A DNA stretch of 64,000 bases from Candidatus Bathyarchaeia archaeon (lineage in GTDB: Archaea > Thermoproteota > Bathyarchaeia > Bathyarchaeales > Bathycorpusculaceae): assembly GCA_041447175.1 (NCBI GenBank), contig CP166960.1:124001-188000 (forward strand), read 5' to 3'. Below the pieces are notes generated by a model. That model did no database searches and was not told where the DNA came from. It was given only the letters and a program-made list of their open reading frames with translations. A program made the translations under genes and the position numbers. Below are positions 1-8,514 of this stretch, in pieces. Each line of letters starts with the position of its first letter. Position 1 is the stretch's first letter.

Positions 1-1
1 A

Positions 2-277
2 ACATACGGCGTACAAGGTGTCTTGATAAACGGCGCGGCAGGTCTCGAACAGCTAACCGCACAGTTGATTTCCGCTGGTGTTTGCGCTGGTTACGCGTTC
101 GGTATGGGTCTGCTGATATTCGGTCTGATCAAGTACACAGTTGGTCTGCGTGTTCCAGCCAAAGAAGAAATCGAGGGCTTGGATGCGACAGAACACGGAT
201 TCGTTGCCTACCCAGAAGTGGTCATGAAGCCAGAAGACCCTGCATGGTTGGGCAAAGAAGACGGCAAAACAAAGTAG
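2..277 (+). CDS. amt: Ammonium transporter Amt, C-terminal fragment
   Basis: The reading frame is open from the window edge, so only the last 91 residues are present. The piece holds the final transmembrane helix (a Gly/Phe/Leu-rich stretch around FGMGLLIFGLIKYTVG) and the Amt cytoplasmic tail with GLDATEHGFVAYPE, a signature of Amt/MEP/Rh ammonium channels. The family moves NH3/NH4+ across the cell membrane and is usually gated by a GlnK protein binding this tail. A second, complete amt lies at 2470-3744. No glnK is seen between them; it could lie upstream of the window. The call rests on the tail motif and is secure; which Amt subgroup it is cannot be told from the fragment. Confidence 0.9.
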   Translation, partial: TYGVQGVLINGAAGLEQLTAQLISAGVCAGYAFGMGLLIFGLIKYTVGLRVPAKEEIEGLDATEHGFVAYPEVVMKPEDPAWLGKEDGKTK

Positions 278-551
278 TTCCAACCCAAAAACCCCTCTTC
301 CTTTTTTTGTCTGAATTTTTCGAATGCAAATGAGCCTCTTTCTTTGTGTTTCTGAAGGGATTTAGGGTTTTGAAGATTTTTTAAAATGATTGTCGCTACC
401 ATGCCGCTTTTGGTGGTGCAGATATTTAGTTAAACTCTGTTTTTGTGTATGTATATCCATTTTTTCATAAAAGTTATGCACAAATCATAAATAGTTTTAT
501 ATTGCTTGCAGTGCCTCCCAGATGGAAAATGTACACGGGGATAAGTGAACT

Positions 552-1805
552 TTGCCTATAGATGCTCAAATCCTGATTCTGCCGGTGTTCATAGCTTGCT
601 ATGCGCTTGCTTTAAGTCGAAAAGTAAAGCTTTCCTACGTTTCAGTAGGGGCATTGGGTATATTGATGATTCTGGGGCTCATCTCTTGGCAAGACACCCT
701 CTTCAACGCCATACAGTGGGATGTGCTCGCGGTCATTTGGGGCTTTATGATGGTTTCCTTCATCTTCTCCGAAAGCAAAATGCCCGAACTCATCGCAAAC
801 AAGATTCTAACTCACATCAAAACTGAAAAGTACGCTCTACTGGCAATCTGTTCCGTTGCAGCTTTCCTTTCCGCTTTCATGGCAAACGTGGCCGTGCTTT
901 TCCTCATGGCGCCCGTCGCTATCCACATGGCTAAAAAACTGGGTTCCCCCCTCTTTCCCTACATCGTTTCTGTGGGTGTATGCTCCAACATGGTGACCAC
1001 AACCACTATGATTGCTGACCCCCCTGCACTTATCCTAGCCATCCAAACTGGGTTAAGACCCTTAGACTTCTACTGGTTCCAAGGCAACCTTGGATTAGGA
1101 GCGATAACCGTTGTCGGTGTCGTTGCTGCCCTGCTCACCCTTCTTGTGATGTTTAGAAAAATGAACAAGCGCATAGAAATTGAGCCAGAGGAAATCAAAG
1201 TTGCCAAGCTGCCCAGTGTGCTGTTCTTGGGCGGCGTCATTGTGTTGTCTTTGGCTCCTGAATTCGGACTTAGCTTAGGCGCAGTTGGGCTGGCAGTGGG
1301 CATAATTGCCCTCGTTATGGGCGGCAAGCAGGCACCCAAAATGATGAAGGAATTCGACTGGGATTCCCTCATATTCTTAGCCGCCATCTTCGGCGTAATC
1401 TATGCCGTAACCACTTCCGGGCTCTTAACCGATGCAGCCCAAGCTCTAATAACAAGCGGCGCCAATAGCCCGCCATTGTTGCTCGGCATCTTAACTTGGA
1501 TGTCCGTTGGGCTATCCACATTCATCGATCCAAACGCGTACACCGTGCTCATGATTCCCATCGGTCAACAACTGGCTGCCATGGCCGGTATGAGTGCTTG
1601 GCCTCTGCTCTTTGGTGTCCTCATTGGAACGGGAAGCGGGGCAAACATTCTGCCTATGGGTGCAGCGACCAACGTGTTTGCTTGCGGCTTACTGGAGAAG
1701 CATAACTGCTTAGTGAGCACCAAGGAATACATGAAGATTGGGCTGCCGCTGTCAGTTGTTGCGGTGGGTGTGGCGTTTGTGCTCCTATGGATACTATGGT
1801 TGTGA
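552..1805 (+). CDS. ArsB/SLC13-type membrane permease (ion transporter superfamily)
   Basis: A 417-residue polytopic membrane protein with about 10-12 hydrophobic segments. Two re-entrant-loop signatures typical of the ion-transporter superfamily are visible: a TTTTMIADPPALI motif near residue 155 (compare the GDPPN motif of ArsB and citrate/Na+ carriers) and, in the second half, a GTGSGANILPMGAATNV stretch before the last helices. Family members move anions such as arsenite, citrate or sulfate, or exchange Na+/H+; the substrate cannot be read from sequence. The TTG at 552 is the first usable start because a stop codon lies just upstream in frame; GGGGAT precedes it. A TATA-like TTTTATAT lies near 495-502. 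It sits between two ammonium channel genes, but a nitrogen link is only a guess. Confidence 0.8.
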   Translation: MPIDAQILILPVFIACYALALSRKVKLSYVSVGALGILMILGLISWQDTLFNAIQWDVLAVIWGFMMVSFIFSESKMPELIANKILTHIKTEKYALLAICSVAAFLSAFMANVAVLFLMAPVAIHMAKKLGSPLFPYIVSVGVCSNMVTTTTMIADPPALILAIQTGLRPLDFYWFQGNLGLGAITVVGVVAALLTLLVMFRKMNKRIEIEPEEIKVAKLPSVLFLGGVIVLSLAPEFGLSLGAVGLAVGIIALVMGGKQAPKMMKEFDWDSLIFLAAIFGVIYAVTTSGLLTDAAQALITSGANSPPLLLGILTWMSVGLSTFIDPNAYTVLMIPIGQQLAAMAGMSAWPLLFGVLIGTGSGANILPMGAATNVFACGLLEKHNCLVSTKEYMKIGLPLSVVAVGVAFVLLWILWL

Positions 1806-1867
1806 TGAAAAATGAGCCAAAATCCAACTTTTTTATCAGTTCATTTTTTATGGAAGGGTGATTAAAT

Positions 1868-2176
1868 ATGTCTGAAGACCACATGTCGTCAAAGAAAGGC
1901 AAAAACTTCAAAGATATAATCGAGGAAGAAAAAACCAAAGGGGAAACACGCAAAAAGGTAATGCATTTTCTCACGCAAATCAACACTGGAGTTCTGTACT
2001 GCGGTTCTTTCCTAGTGGTCTTTGTTGCCATTTCTGTCTTGGTTTACGCTTGGCTCTCGCCTGAGGTTTACCTTTGGGCTGTTGCGCTAATCATCGCTGC
2101 GGGGGTATCCTCAATTTTTGCCTCCCGTTTAACCAACGCCCTCAAAAAGCGGCAATGGAAATATGCTTCCAGCTAA
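1868..2176 (+). CDS. Small two-helix membrane protein, unknown function
   Basis: A 102-residue protein with a charged, lysine/glutamate-rich first 45 residues, then two predicted transmembrane helices (about 39-60 and 68-88) and a short basic tail. I do not recognise a family. The ATG at 1868 follows GGAAGGGTG by a suitable distance. It lies 62 bases after the permease gene on the same strand and may share its transcript; a hairpin with a T-run follows at 2230-2254, which would end that unit. The composition fits a cytosol-facing regulatory or accessory subunit, but nothing in the sequence proves that. Confidence 0.7.
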   Translation: MSEDHMSSKKGKNFKDIIEEEKTKGETRKKVMHFLTQINTGVLYCGSFLVVFVAISVLVYAWLSPEVYLWAVALIIAAGVSSIFASRLTNALKKRQWKYASS

Positions 2177-2229
2177 ACGTCTGAACATATTCTCTATTAC
2201 GCATGTTTTGTTTTCTCCTTGATGGTTAG

Positions 2230-2254
2230 GCTCCCACTTTTTAGGGGGCTTTTT
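2230..2254 (+). terminator. Hairpin plus T-run terminator candidate
   Basis: A six-pair stem (GCTCCC against GGGGGC with one G-T pair) and an eight-base loop are followed at once by five T residues, with more T-rich sequence beyond. It lies 54 bases after the small membrane protein gene and before the promoter of the downstream amt. Archaeal termination mainly needs the T-run, so the stem may be incidental. Confidence 0.5.
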
Positions 2255-2469
2255 GGTGTTTTTGTTTTTTGGACATTTGTGACTTTTTGTTTTTCTTTTC
2301 TAGTTTTTGTTGAGTTTTGTGGTATTATAGATGCGGCTTTTTGAACAAGCTTTCAAGGTTGAATATTTTCGCCTTGCATGTGGATAGTTTTAAATATTTG
2401 TTTAACATAAATGCACAGAAAAGCCTGAACATTCAAAAACACGTGTCAAAAACGTTATCGGTGAACAGA

Positions 2470-3744
2470 ATGAGTGCAGTAATACCAACAAACCCTGGGG
2501 ACACAGCATGGGTAATCGTCGCAACCGCCTTGGTTATGCTAATGACACCCGCGCTGGGCTTTTTCTACGGCGGCTTAGTTCGCAGAAAAAACCTTGTCTC
2601 TACAATCGTCCAATGCTTCATCATATTCGCAGTCATCAGCATCGTCTGGGCCCTTTGGGGTTACAGCCTTGTGTTCAGCGAAAGCTACTATGGCTTAATA
2701 GGCAATCTGTCACTAGCAGGGTTAACCAGCATAGGCATCAACGACGTTAACCCCGCATTAGCCCCCAACATCTCCTCCCTGCTATACTTCGCATTCCAAT
2801 TGAAATTTGCCGCCATCACACCCGCCCTAATCATCGGCGCATGCGCAGAACGAATCCGCTTCCGCTCCCTGCTAATCTTCATCGTCCTGTGGTCAACCTT
2901 CATCTACGTACCCATCGCCCACTGGGTCTGGAACCCAGACGGCTGGCTACGCGCCGTAGGCGCAATAGACTTCGCAGGCGGAATAGTTGTGCACGTTTCT
3001 GCAGGGCTATCCGCGTTAGCTGCAGCTTTAGTGGTGGGGCGAAGAAAAGTCTGCGATGTTCCATGGAAAGACCACATGAAAACCTTAGACACCCAACCTG
3101 AAAAACCCTCAAACATACCCTACGTCATTCTCGGCGCCGCCTTGCTATGGTTTGGCTGGTTTGGCTTCAACGGAGGAAGCGCTTTAGCCGCAAACAACTT
3201 GGCTGTTTCCGCTGTTGTAACAACCAACTTGGCAGCTTCAGGCGCGGCAGTAAGCTGGATGCTCACGGATTGGCTAATTAAAGGCAAACCATCAGCGGTT
3301 GGCATGGCAATCGGCGCCGTCGTTGGATTGGTCGCCATCACCCCCGCCGCTGGCTACGTCAACGTAACATCCGCGATAATCATCGGGCTATCTGCAGGTA
3401 TAATATCAAACCTCGTTGCCAACTGGAGAGTGGGACGGTCACGAATCGACGATACACTCGATGTCTTTGCATGCCACGGCGTAGGCGGACTTTGGGGTTC
3501 AATCGCAACTGGACTCTTCGCTACAGCCGCTGTGAACGGAGTAAACGGGCTATTCTTTGGAAACCCCAGTCTATTAGTTTCACAGTTGATTGCGGTAGTA
3601 GTTGTAGCGTCCTTTTCGTTCTTCGGGTCCTTCTTGCTGCTCAAGTTCGTTAACCTCTTCAGTCCACTACGCGTGAGTCCCGAGGCAGAAGATGCAGGTT
3701 TAGATTTCAGCGAACACGGCGAAGAAGCCTACCATCTCGACTGA
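2470..3744 (+). CDS. amt: Ammonium transporter Amt
   Basis: A complete ammonium channel of 424 residues with the usual eleven helices. It starts with the extracellular PGDTAWVIVATALVMLMTPA segment and contains the ALxFFYGGLVRRKN region, the twin pore histidine contexts (GGIVVHVSAGLSALA and FACHGVGGLWGS) and the C-terminal GLDFSEHGEEAYHLD regulatory tail. The ATG at 2470 matches where archaeal and bacterial Amt proteins begin; the frame is open upstream to 2317 but that extension is not Amt-like. A TATA-like TTTAAATATT sits near 2390. It is the second Amt of the window; paired channels often differ in affinity or in their GlnK partner. No glnK follows it. Confidence 0.93.
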   Translation: MSAVIPTNPGDTAWVIVATALVMLMTPALGFFYGGLVRRKNLVSTIVQCFIIFAVISIVWALWGYSLVFSESYYGLIGNLSLAGLTSIGINDVNPALAPNISSLLYFAFQLKFAAITPALIIGACAERIRFRSLLIFIVLWSTFIYVPIAHWVWNPDGWLRAVGAIDFAGGIVVHVSAGLSALAAALVVGRRKVCDVPWKDHMKTLDTQPEKPSNIPYVILGAALLWFGWFGFNGGSALAANNLAVSAVVTTNLAASGAAVSWMLTDWLIKGKPSAVGMAIGAVVGLVAITPAAGYVNVTSAIIIGLSAGIISNLVANWRVGRSRIDDTLDVFACHGVGGLWGSIATGLFATAAVNGVNGLFFGNPSLLVSQLIAVVVVASFSFFGSFLLLKFVNLFSPLRVSPEAEDAGLDFSEHGEEAYHLD

Positions 3745-3874
3745 TCAACTCAACCCAAACCCCATCTCTTTTTACATCCATCAAAGTTTAATTCTCAATC
3801 CTTTTTGTCGGAGCCTTGATAAGCCAAAAACTCTTTACCTAACAGCCTAAATCCATTGGCTGGCGACTTGACCC

Positions 3875-4404
3875 TTGAATTCCATTGTTATCTATTCGTC
3901 AAAGGGTGGCAACACAGAGAAAGTTGCGCATGAAATTGCCTCAGAGCTAGCTTGCCCCTGTGTAGCAATATCCAAAAAAATCTACCCCATCCAACGTGAA
4001 TTTGCCAGAGTATGACATGGTTTTTGTCGGAACAGGTGTCTACGTTTCAAAACCAAACAGTGACCTGATGAATTTCTTAAAGAAAACCGACTTAAGCAGA
4101 ACTCGAAAATTCGCGGGTTTTCATAACATGGCTGGGCGCGTCCAAAAGTGGGCAAGATGTTTTTGATAAACTAAACGCCGTGATAGACGATAAAGGGCAG
4201 GAGGTTCTAGATGGCTGCTTTAAATGTTATGGGGAAGGGCACTCTTTGATAATGCGCGGTTTAGCCCGAACTTTGCCTCATGAACTCTCAGGGCACCCCA
4301 ATGCGGAGGACTTGAAGGCGGCACGAGAGTGGGCACGAAAAGTCACTAACCAAACTAAGCGGTCGTTTGCAAGCTTTCAATTGTTTTTAGATTCCTGCAA
4401 TTAA
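3875..4404 (+). pseudogene. Flavodoxin-family protein, broken by two frameshifts
   Basis: Three consecutive reading frames give one flavodoxin-like protein. The first (from TTG 3875) reads into IVIYSSKGGNTEKVA, the flavodoxin phosphate-binding loop, and stops at 4013-4015. The second carries the central strand YDMVFVGTGVYVSK. The third, from about 4120, has TWLGASKSGQDVFDKLN and a C-terminal helix. Removing one A from the seven-A run at 3974-3980 and one T from the four-T run near 4120 restores a single frame of about 175 residues. The product would bind FMN and carry electrons or protect quinones. Both faults are at homopolymers, so an assembly error is as likely as true decay. The 3' end overlaps the converging membrane protein gene by 18 bases. 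Confidence 0.72.
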
Positions 4405-5085
4405 TACGCCAATTATGCCGCTCAGAAAAACGCCGTCAAAGGTTCCTGCCCCGCCGATGCTGGCAACAGGTGCCCCAAGTTTTGGAATAACCCGCAAATT
4501 CAGTAGGTCTGCCCCTATTAGTGTACCCAAAACCCCTGATGCATAGGCAGTTGTTAACGGTTGTGACGGCGACAAAACCAAAGCTACAGCTGCAGCGGCA
4601 ACTGGGGGAATCAATGCGGGTGTCACGATGCCCACGCCTTTCACGGGACGGGATATTGCGCGGGTCACTAACGTAACGACCCCTATGCCTACAAGGCTAT
4701 AAAGAACTGTCGAGGGGTCAGCTTTAAACAGTAAATAAACGCTGACGGCTGTAGGAATAAGGGCTCCTCCAACGTTAACCGCTATGGTGGTCACAGTCTG
4801 CCCATACTCCACGCGGGGAATCCGATAAGTCATGCCTAGAGCACTCACATAGTCCTCCCTAATCATAGGCACAGAGGTTCTGACTTTCCACAACGGAATG
4901 TTGACGGCGCTTCCAAGCAGAGATGCCGCCAGCAGCAACAATATGACTAAGGGCGTGAAACCGACGTTAGCAAACGCGAAGCCTACAACGCCAAAGAAAA
5001 CCAATCCCACAACGGCGGCTGCCAAAAATATCAGGAGTAAAAAAACCAAGAGGCTATGATGGAAGTAAATTGTTTTTCGGCTCAT
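4387..5085 (-). CDS. DUF1614-family membrane protein
   Basis: A 232-residue protein with seven or so hydrophobic segments. It matches the DUF1614 pattern: an early LGSAVNIPL motif, the VGVNVGGALIPxxxS-like stretch (here AVNVGGALIPTAVS, near residue 105), and a glycine-rich end with GADLLNL and IGGAGTFDGVFLSG. The family is found in archaea and bacteria and has no known biochemical role; its glycine-rich re-entrant motifs suggest a transporter or intramembrane enzyme. The ATG at 5085 is the natural start. It converges on the broken flavodoxin gene; nothing else in the context hints at function. Confidence 0.75.
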   Translation of the reverse strand: MSRKTIYFHHSLLVFLLLIFLAAAVVGLVFFGVVGFAFANVGFTPLVILLLLAASLLGSAVNIPLWKVRTSVPMIREDYVSALGMTYRIPRVEYGQTVTTIAVNVGGALIPTAVSVYLLFKADPSTVLYSLVGIGVVTLVTRAISRPVKGVGIVTPALIPPVAAAAVALVLSPSQPLTTAYASGVLGTLIGADLLNLRVIPKLGAPVASIGGAGTFDGVFLSGIIGVLIAGI

Positions 5086-5227
5086 CTATTCACCGTTTAA
5101 AGCACAGATGGTTCTTTACTTCCAAGTGCCTACCCTTTATGTGTTTTGACAAACCACCGACTGGCTGAAGCAATCAATCTCACTTCCGTTGGCAAGTCTT
5201 AAATATTCAAACCCGCACCGCAGGTTT

Positions 5228-5774
5228 ATGGATGTCCAAGACTTAGTTCGCTAACCTTGCAGTTCGTTACTCCTATTTTGCAGCTTTAAAGCAGTTTCCG
5301 TGGGCAACGGTCGTTGAGCCACGCGGACGAAGTTTTGATTCCGCCCGAAACGTGTTTCTTCATTTAACTCTTGTAGAAGACCGCTGGATAAACTACACCT
5401 TGCAGAACCGTTTCTGCGACTGGAAAGACCCTGACTTTGAGGCATTCCAAAATTTTGATTCCATGGAAACGTACCTGTTGCAAGTGAAAGCCGCCACAGA
5501 AGCTTTTCTGGAAACCTTGAACCCTCCCGCTTTAGAACGCTTGATTGTTGTTCCTTGGGGCAAAACCCCCGAGGTATGCATTTCGGTTGAATCTGCGCTG
5601 TGTCATATGGTGGAAGACATGATTCACTACGGTGAGTTATCGGCTTTCCTTTGGCAGGCGAACGTGAACGCTCCTTATCTTCCCTTTTGGCGGTTCAAAT
5701 ATGAAGAAAACGGTTCCCCTAGAATGGCCAGCGGGATTTCCCAAACCGAAACATTCCATCTAACTCGGGCTTAA
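5228..5774 (+). pseudogene. DinB-family protein, frameshifted near the N-terminus
   Basis: An ATG at 5228 opens MDVQDLVR and hits a stop at codon 9; the other frame, open from 5247, continues as FANLAVRYSYFAALKQFPW and goes on through a full DinB domain (RNVFLHLTLVEDRWINY, then SALCHMVEDMIHYGELSAFLW). DinB/YfiT proteins are four-helix bundles with a metal bound by three histidines; candidates here are the His of FLHLTL and the His of DMIHYGE. Some members are thiol transferases or thiol-dependent enzymes; most are uncharacterised. If the break is real, translation could restart at GTG 5352, but this removes the first helix. The last 56 bases overlap the converging gene. Confidence 0.7.
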
Positions 5775-6471
5775 TCGGTTCAATTACATCCTCAATTCGG
5801 TTAACCACTTCGCCTAACGTTTCATCGCCCTTGAAATGCACTCTTATTTGAACTTCACAGCAAAGACGTTTATGGGCAAGCTCCACATATCCGCATTCAT
5901 CATCCCAAAAGTATTCGTCCACAAATTTTTCTACCTCTTTTTCGGTGATGAACTCTACGGCTTCAAATCGAGACTCAATTTCTTCGACAACTTTTCCGTT
6001 TCGTCTTTTAAGATTCTTCCGAGTAAACGCTTCCAGTTTTTCAAGCCGCTGGGCATACAGCTTTAATGCTTTGGCTGCCTCGGTGACGGTTGCCTGTTTG
6101 AGTTTTGGTGCAACCAAGCTTACATGAACTTCTGCGTGGCCTTCCCCAATAACGTCAGGGTGGTCTCTTACTATGGCGAACAAAAAGTCGCTGATTTGGT
6201 CATGCAGTTTTAGAGTGGAATCCTCTTTTGTGTTTTTCTTGATTTCTTTAACCTTCTCTTTCGGCACGTAAGCAGGGTAATACTTAGACAAGGCTCTCTT
6301 GTTAAGCCAGCCGTACCAGAAAAACACGTAACCAAAGTTTGTGGGCACCGCTTTCAGACAGCCTTTCCCGTTGTCATCTACCGTTATGTCAACTAAGTCA
6401 AGAAACAAATCCCGCATTGACCGGTTAAGTGATGCTGCAGGTATATTTTGAAGCTTAATTTTCTCCATCAT
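5719..6471 (-). CDS. Hypothetical cytosolic protein
   Basis: A 250-residue soluble protein, charged, with no transmembrane helix and no motif that I recognise. It has a lysine-rich middle (residues about 70-90 and 140-170) and a C-terminal region with alternating strand-like and helical stretches ending in a GDETLGEVVNRIEDVIEP segment. A double ATG (6471 and 6468) gives the start; the reading frame is long and its codon use matches its neighbours. It converges on the DinB gene with a 56-base overlap at the 3' ends. Function unknown. Confidence 0.65.
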   Translation of the reverse strand: MMEKIKLQNIPAASLNRSMRDLFLDLVDITVDDNGKGCLKAVPTNFGYVFFWYGWLNKRALSKYYPAYVPKEKVKEIKKNTKEDSTLKLHDQISDFLFAIVRDHPDVIGEGHAEVHVSLVAPKLKQATVTEAAKALKLYAQRLEKLEAFTRKNLKRRNGKVVEEIESRFEAVEFITEKEVEKFVDEYFWDDECGYVELAHKRLCCEVQIRVHFKGDETLGEVVNRIEDVIEPIKPELDGMFRFGKSRWPF

Positions 6472-6679
6472 AAGTACCTTAAGGAGTAGCCTTAAAGCAT
6501 TTATCCTAATTGGTTTTTCACCTTAGAATTCTTCATAAAAGCCGACCGCACATCCTTAGACCACACGCTGATTTAACCCACCTTGTTCTTTAACCAACAA
6601 GCTTCTTGGGGCAAAACAAGCCTTCAACGGAAAACGTGAAACCTAGTTAATTATATATCTAAATAAGTTACACACTAAA

Positions 6680-6928
6680 TTGGCAGTCAGGTTGGTTGGG
6701 GAGAAAATAACTTTAAAGTTAGCATTTGGGGCAATTCAAGCACTGCTTTCCTTTGTGGCGATAGTCCTCGCCTTAGTTCTGCAGTTTGACTTTTTCAACG
6801 CGCAAACCGCCCTAAACATAGCTCAAGAAACGTTAACCTTCAACGTCACAATCCTAGTGTTGGCTGGCATAATTTTCTCAATTGCAGGACTGTTTCTGGT
6901 TTATGACTGGTGGGAGGAGCACGCATGA
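6680..6928 (+). CDS. Small membrane protein coupled to an amino-acid permease
   Basis: An 82-residue protein with two transmembrane helices (about 13-37 and 51-75) and a C-terminal DWWEEHA. It begins with TTG at 6680. A strong TATA box, TTATATAT, lies at 6652-6659, so the transcript would start near the TTG and be leaderless or nearly so. Its stop overlaps the start of the permease gene as ATGA, which suggests coupled translation. It may be a small subunit or a stabiliser of the permease; no family is recognised. Confidence 0.65.
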   Translation: MAVRLVGEKITLKLAFGAIQALLSFVAIVLALVLQFDFFNAQTALNIAQETLTFNVTILVLAGIIFSIAGLFLVYDWWEEHA

Positions 6929-8514
6929 AAACTAGTTTTCGGTTACCCAAAAAAAAGAAAGGGCTCTCCCTGTTTGACCTCGTCATCACAGGTTTTAGCG
7001 GCGCAATAGGCTTTGAAATCTTTGTCCTGCTTAACTACGCTTACTTCCATCTGGCCGGACCTGACATAGTTTACGCTTTGGTGCTGGGCGGCATCATTAA
7101 TCTGCTAATAATTCTCAGCTACTGTGAACTCAGCGCAGCCATGCCCCTAGTCGGCGGCGAATACACCTACATCAAAACCGCCTACGGCGGCTACATCGGC
7201 TTCATAGCCGGATGCTTCAGGTGGCTCGCAAGCCTTTTCGCCGCAGCCCTCGCAGCCGTAGCCTTCGTGTTGCAGTTAGCTTTTCTTTTTTCACTATTTG
7301 CCCCCCAAATCCAAACCGCAATCCTAAACCAATCATGGCTAGTAGCCCTAATCGTTGTTGCCGTCATGGGCTTTGCAGAAGTGCGGGGGTCAAAAACCTT
7401 TGGAAGCTTTATCGTGATTGCCTTCATAATGCTTTTCGTGGGCTTCATTGTAGGCGGCCTCTTTCAAGGTGTTGGGCCAGCAAATCCAGCGGTGTCCGCC
7501 GCTTTGCCCTCTGGACTCGCTGGAGTTTTAGCTGCCACCGTCTATATGTTTCCAATGTTTATCGGCGCCAAAGCACTCATAGCTGGGGCTTCAAGTGCAG
7601 AAAAACCTGGACGCGACGTCCCCCGCGGGTTGATTCTAACGTCTGTTCTGATTATTCCCCTTTACCTGCTTATTGCTCTAGTTGCGGTGGGTAAGGTGAC
7701 TCCCACAGAGGTGCTTCAACAGGTTCCCCTTCTTAACTTTGCCGCGGACCAAATCTTTGGAGGCTTTGGCGGGATAGTTTTCGCAGTGGCTGGAATGGTT
7801 GCATGCTTGTCCGCTCTGGGCACCTCCATGTCGGTTCAGTCAAGCATCGCGCGGGGCATGAGCCGAGACGGGTACTTCCCAAAAATCCTTCTGTCCGTCC
7901 ATAAACGCTTTGGAACCTTCCACGTAGCCGCAATCGCTGGCGCAGCCATAATAATGGCGTTAAGTGTGTTTGGGGACGTTCCTTTTCTCGGCTACGCCGC
8001 CAGCTTTGGCTCCCTTTTAGTGTTTGCGTTAGTTAACCTTTCCCTCATCAAACTCAGAAAAACCAAACCTCACATGGACCGCCCATTCAAAACTCCCCTT
8101 TATCCGTTGACGCCTATTCTGGGTTTTGTTCTCTCTGTGGCTTTGCTTATTTTCCCCGTCGTTTTGGGGGACGGAAACGCTTCTGACGCTTTATCCTCCA
8201 GCCTCGGAATAACCGCCATTGTTTTGGCATCTTACTACCTGAGAATGGCTGGACGTTTTCGGCTGCAAATCGCCATAGGCGGCATAAGCATAGGCGCTGG
8301 CATCGCGCTTGTTGCGGCTTCTCTGGCGGGTTTAGCTGGGCTAATTAAGCCACTGTTGCCCTTCATACCCAGTTACATACAAATCCTCTTTGGCATCGTG
8401 CTTCTTGTCACTGGCTACTATAACCTGACGGCGCATGGAAAGAAAAATAACAACAAGAACTCAAACAACAAAATGTCCGCTTCTGGCATCAAGATTGAGG
8501 AAGCGTCTGGTTAA
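6925..8514 (+). CDS. APC-superfamily amino-acid permease
   Basis: A 529-residue transporter with 12-14 hydrophobic helices. The first helix carries the APC signature (LVITGFSGAIGFEIF), followed by GPDIVYALVLGGIINLL and the PLVGGEYTYIKTAYGGYIGFIAG segment; the mid region has SSAEKPGRDVPRG, typical of APC loop 6-7. The family exchanges or imports amino acids and polyamines, driven by ion gradients; the substrate is not readable. The ATG at 6925 is preferred over GTG 6910 because GGGAGG lies just upstream of it and the start overlaps the previous stop (ATGA). The tail after the last helix is lysine/asparagine-rich and cytosolic. The 3' end overlaps the converging coiled-coil gene by 26 bases. 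Confidence 0.88.
   Translation: MKTSFRLPKKKKGLSLFDLVITGFSGAIGFEIFVLLNYAYFHLAGPDIVYALVLGGIINLLIILSYCELSAAMPLVGGEYTYIKTAYGGYIGFIAGCFRWLASLFAAALAAVAFVLQLAFLFSLFAPQIQTAILNQSWLVALIVVAVMGFAEVRGSKTFGSFIVIAFIMLFVGFIVGGLFQGVGPANPAVSAALPSGLAGVLAATVYMFPMFIGAKALIAGASSAEKPGRDVPRGLILTSVLIIPLYLLIALVAVGKVTPTEVLQQVPLLNFAADQIFGGFGGIVFAVAGMVACLSALGTSMSVQSSIARGMSRDGYFPKILLSVHKRFGTFHVAAIAGAAIIMALSVFGDVPFLGYAASFGSLLVFALVNLSLIKLRKTKPHMDRPFKTPLYPLTPILGFVLSVALLIFPVVLGDGNASDALSSSLGITAIVLASYYLRMAGRFRLQIAIGGISIGAGIALVAASLAGLAGLIKPLLPFIPSYIQILFGIVLLVTGYYNLTAHGKKNNNKNSNNKMSASGIKIEEASG

Noticed and set aside
4013-4015. TGA in the flavodoxin gene as a recoded selenocysteine or tryptophan codon
   Set aside because: The homologous sequence continues in another frame, not after the TGA, so recoding does not explain it.
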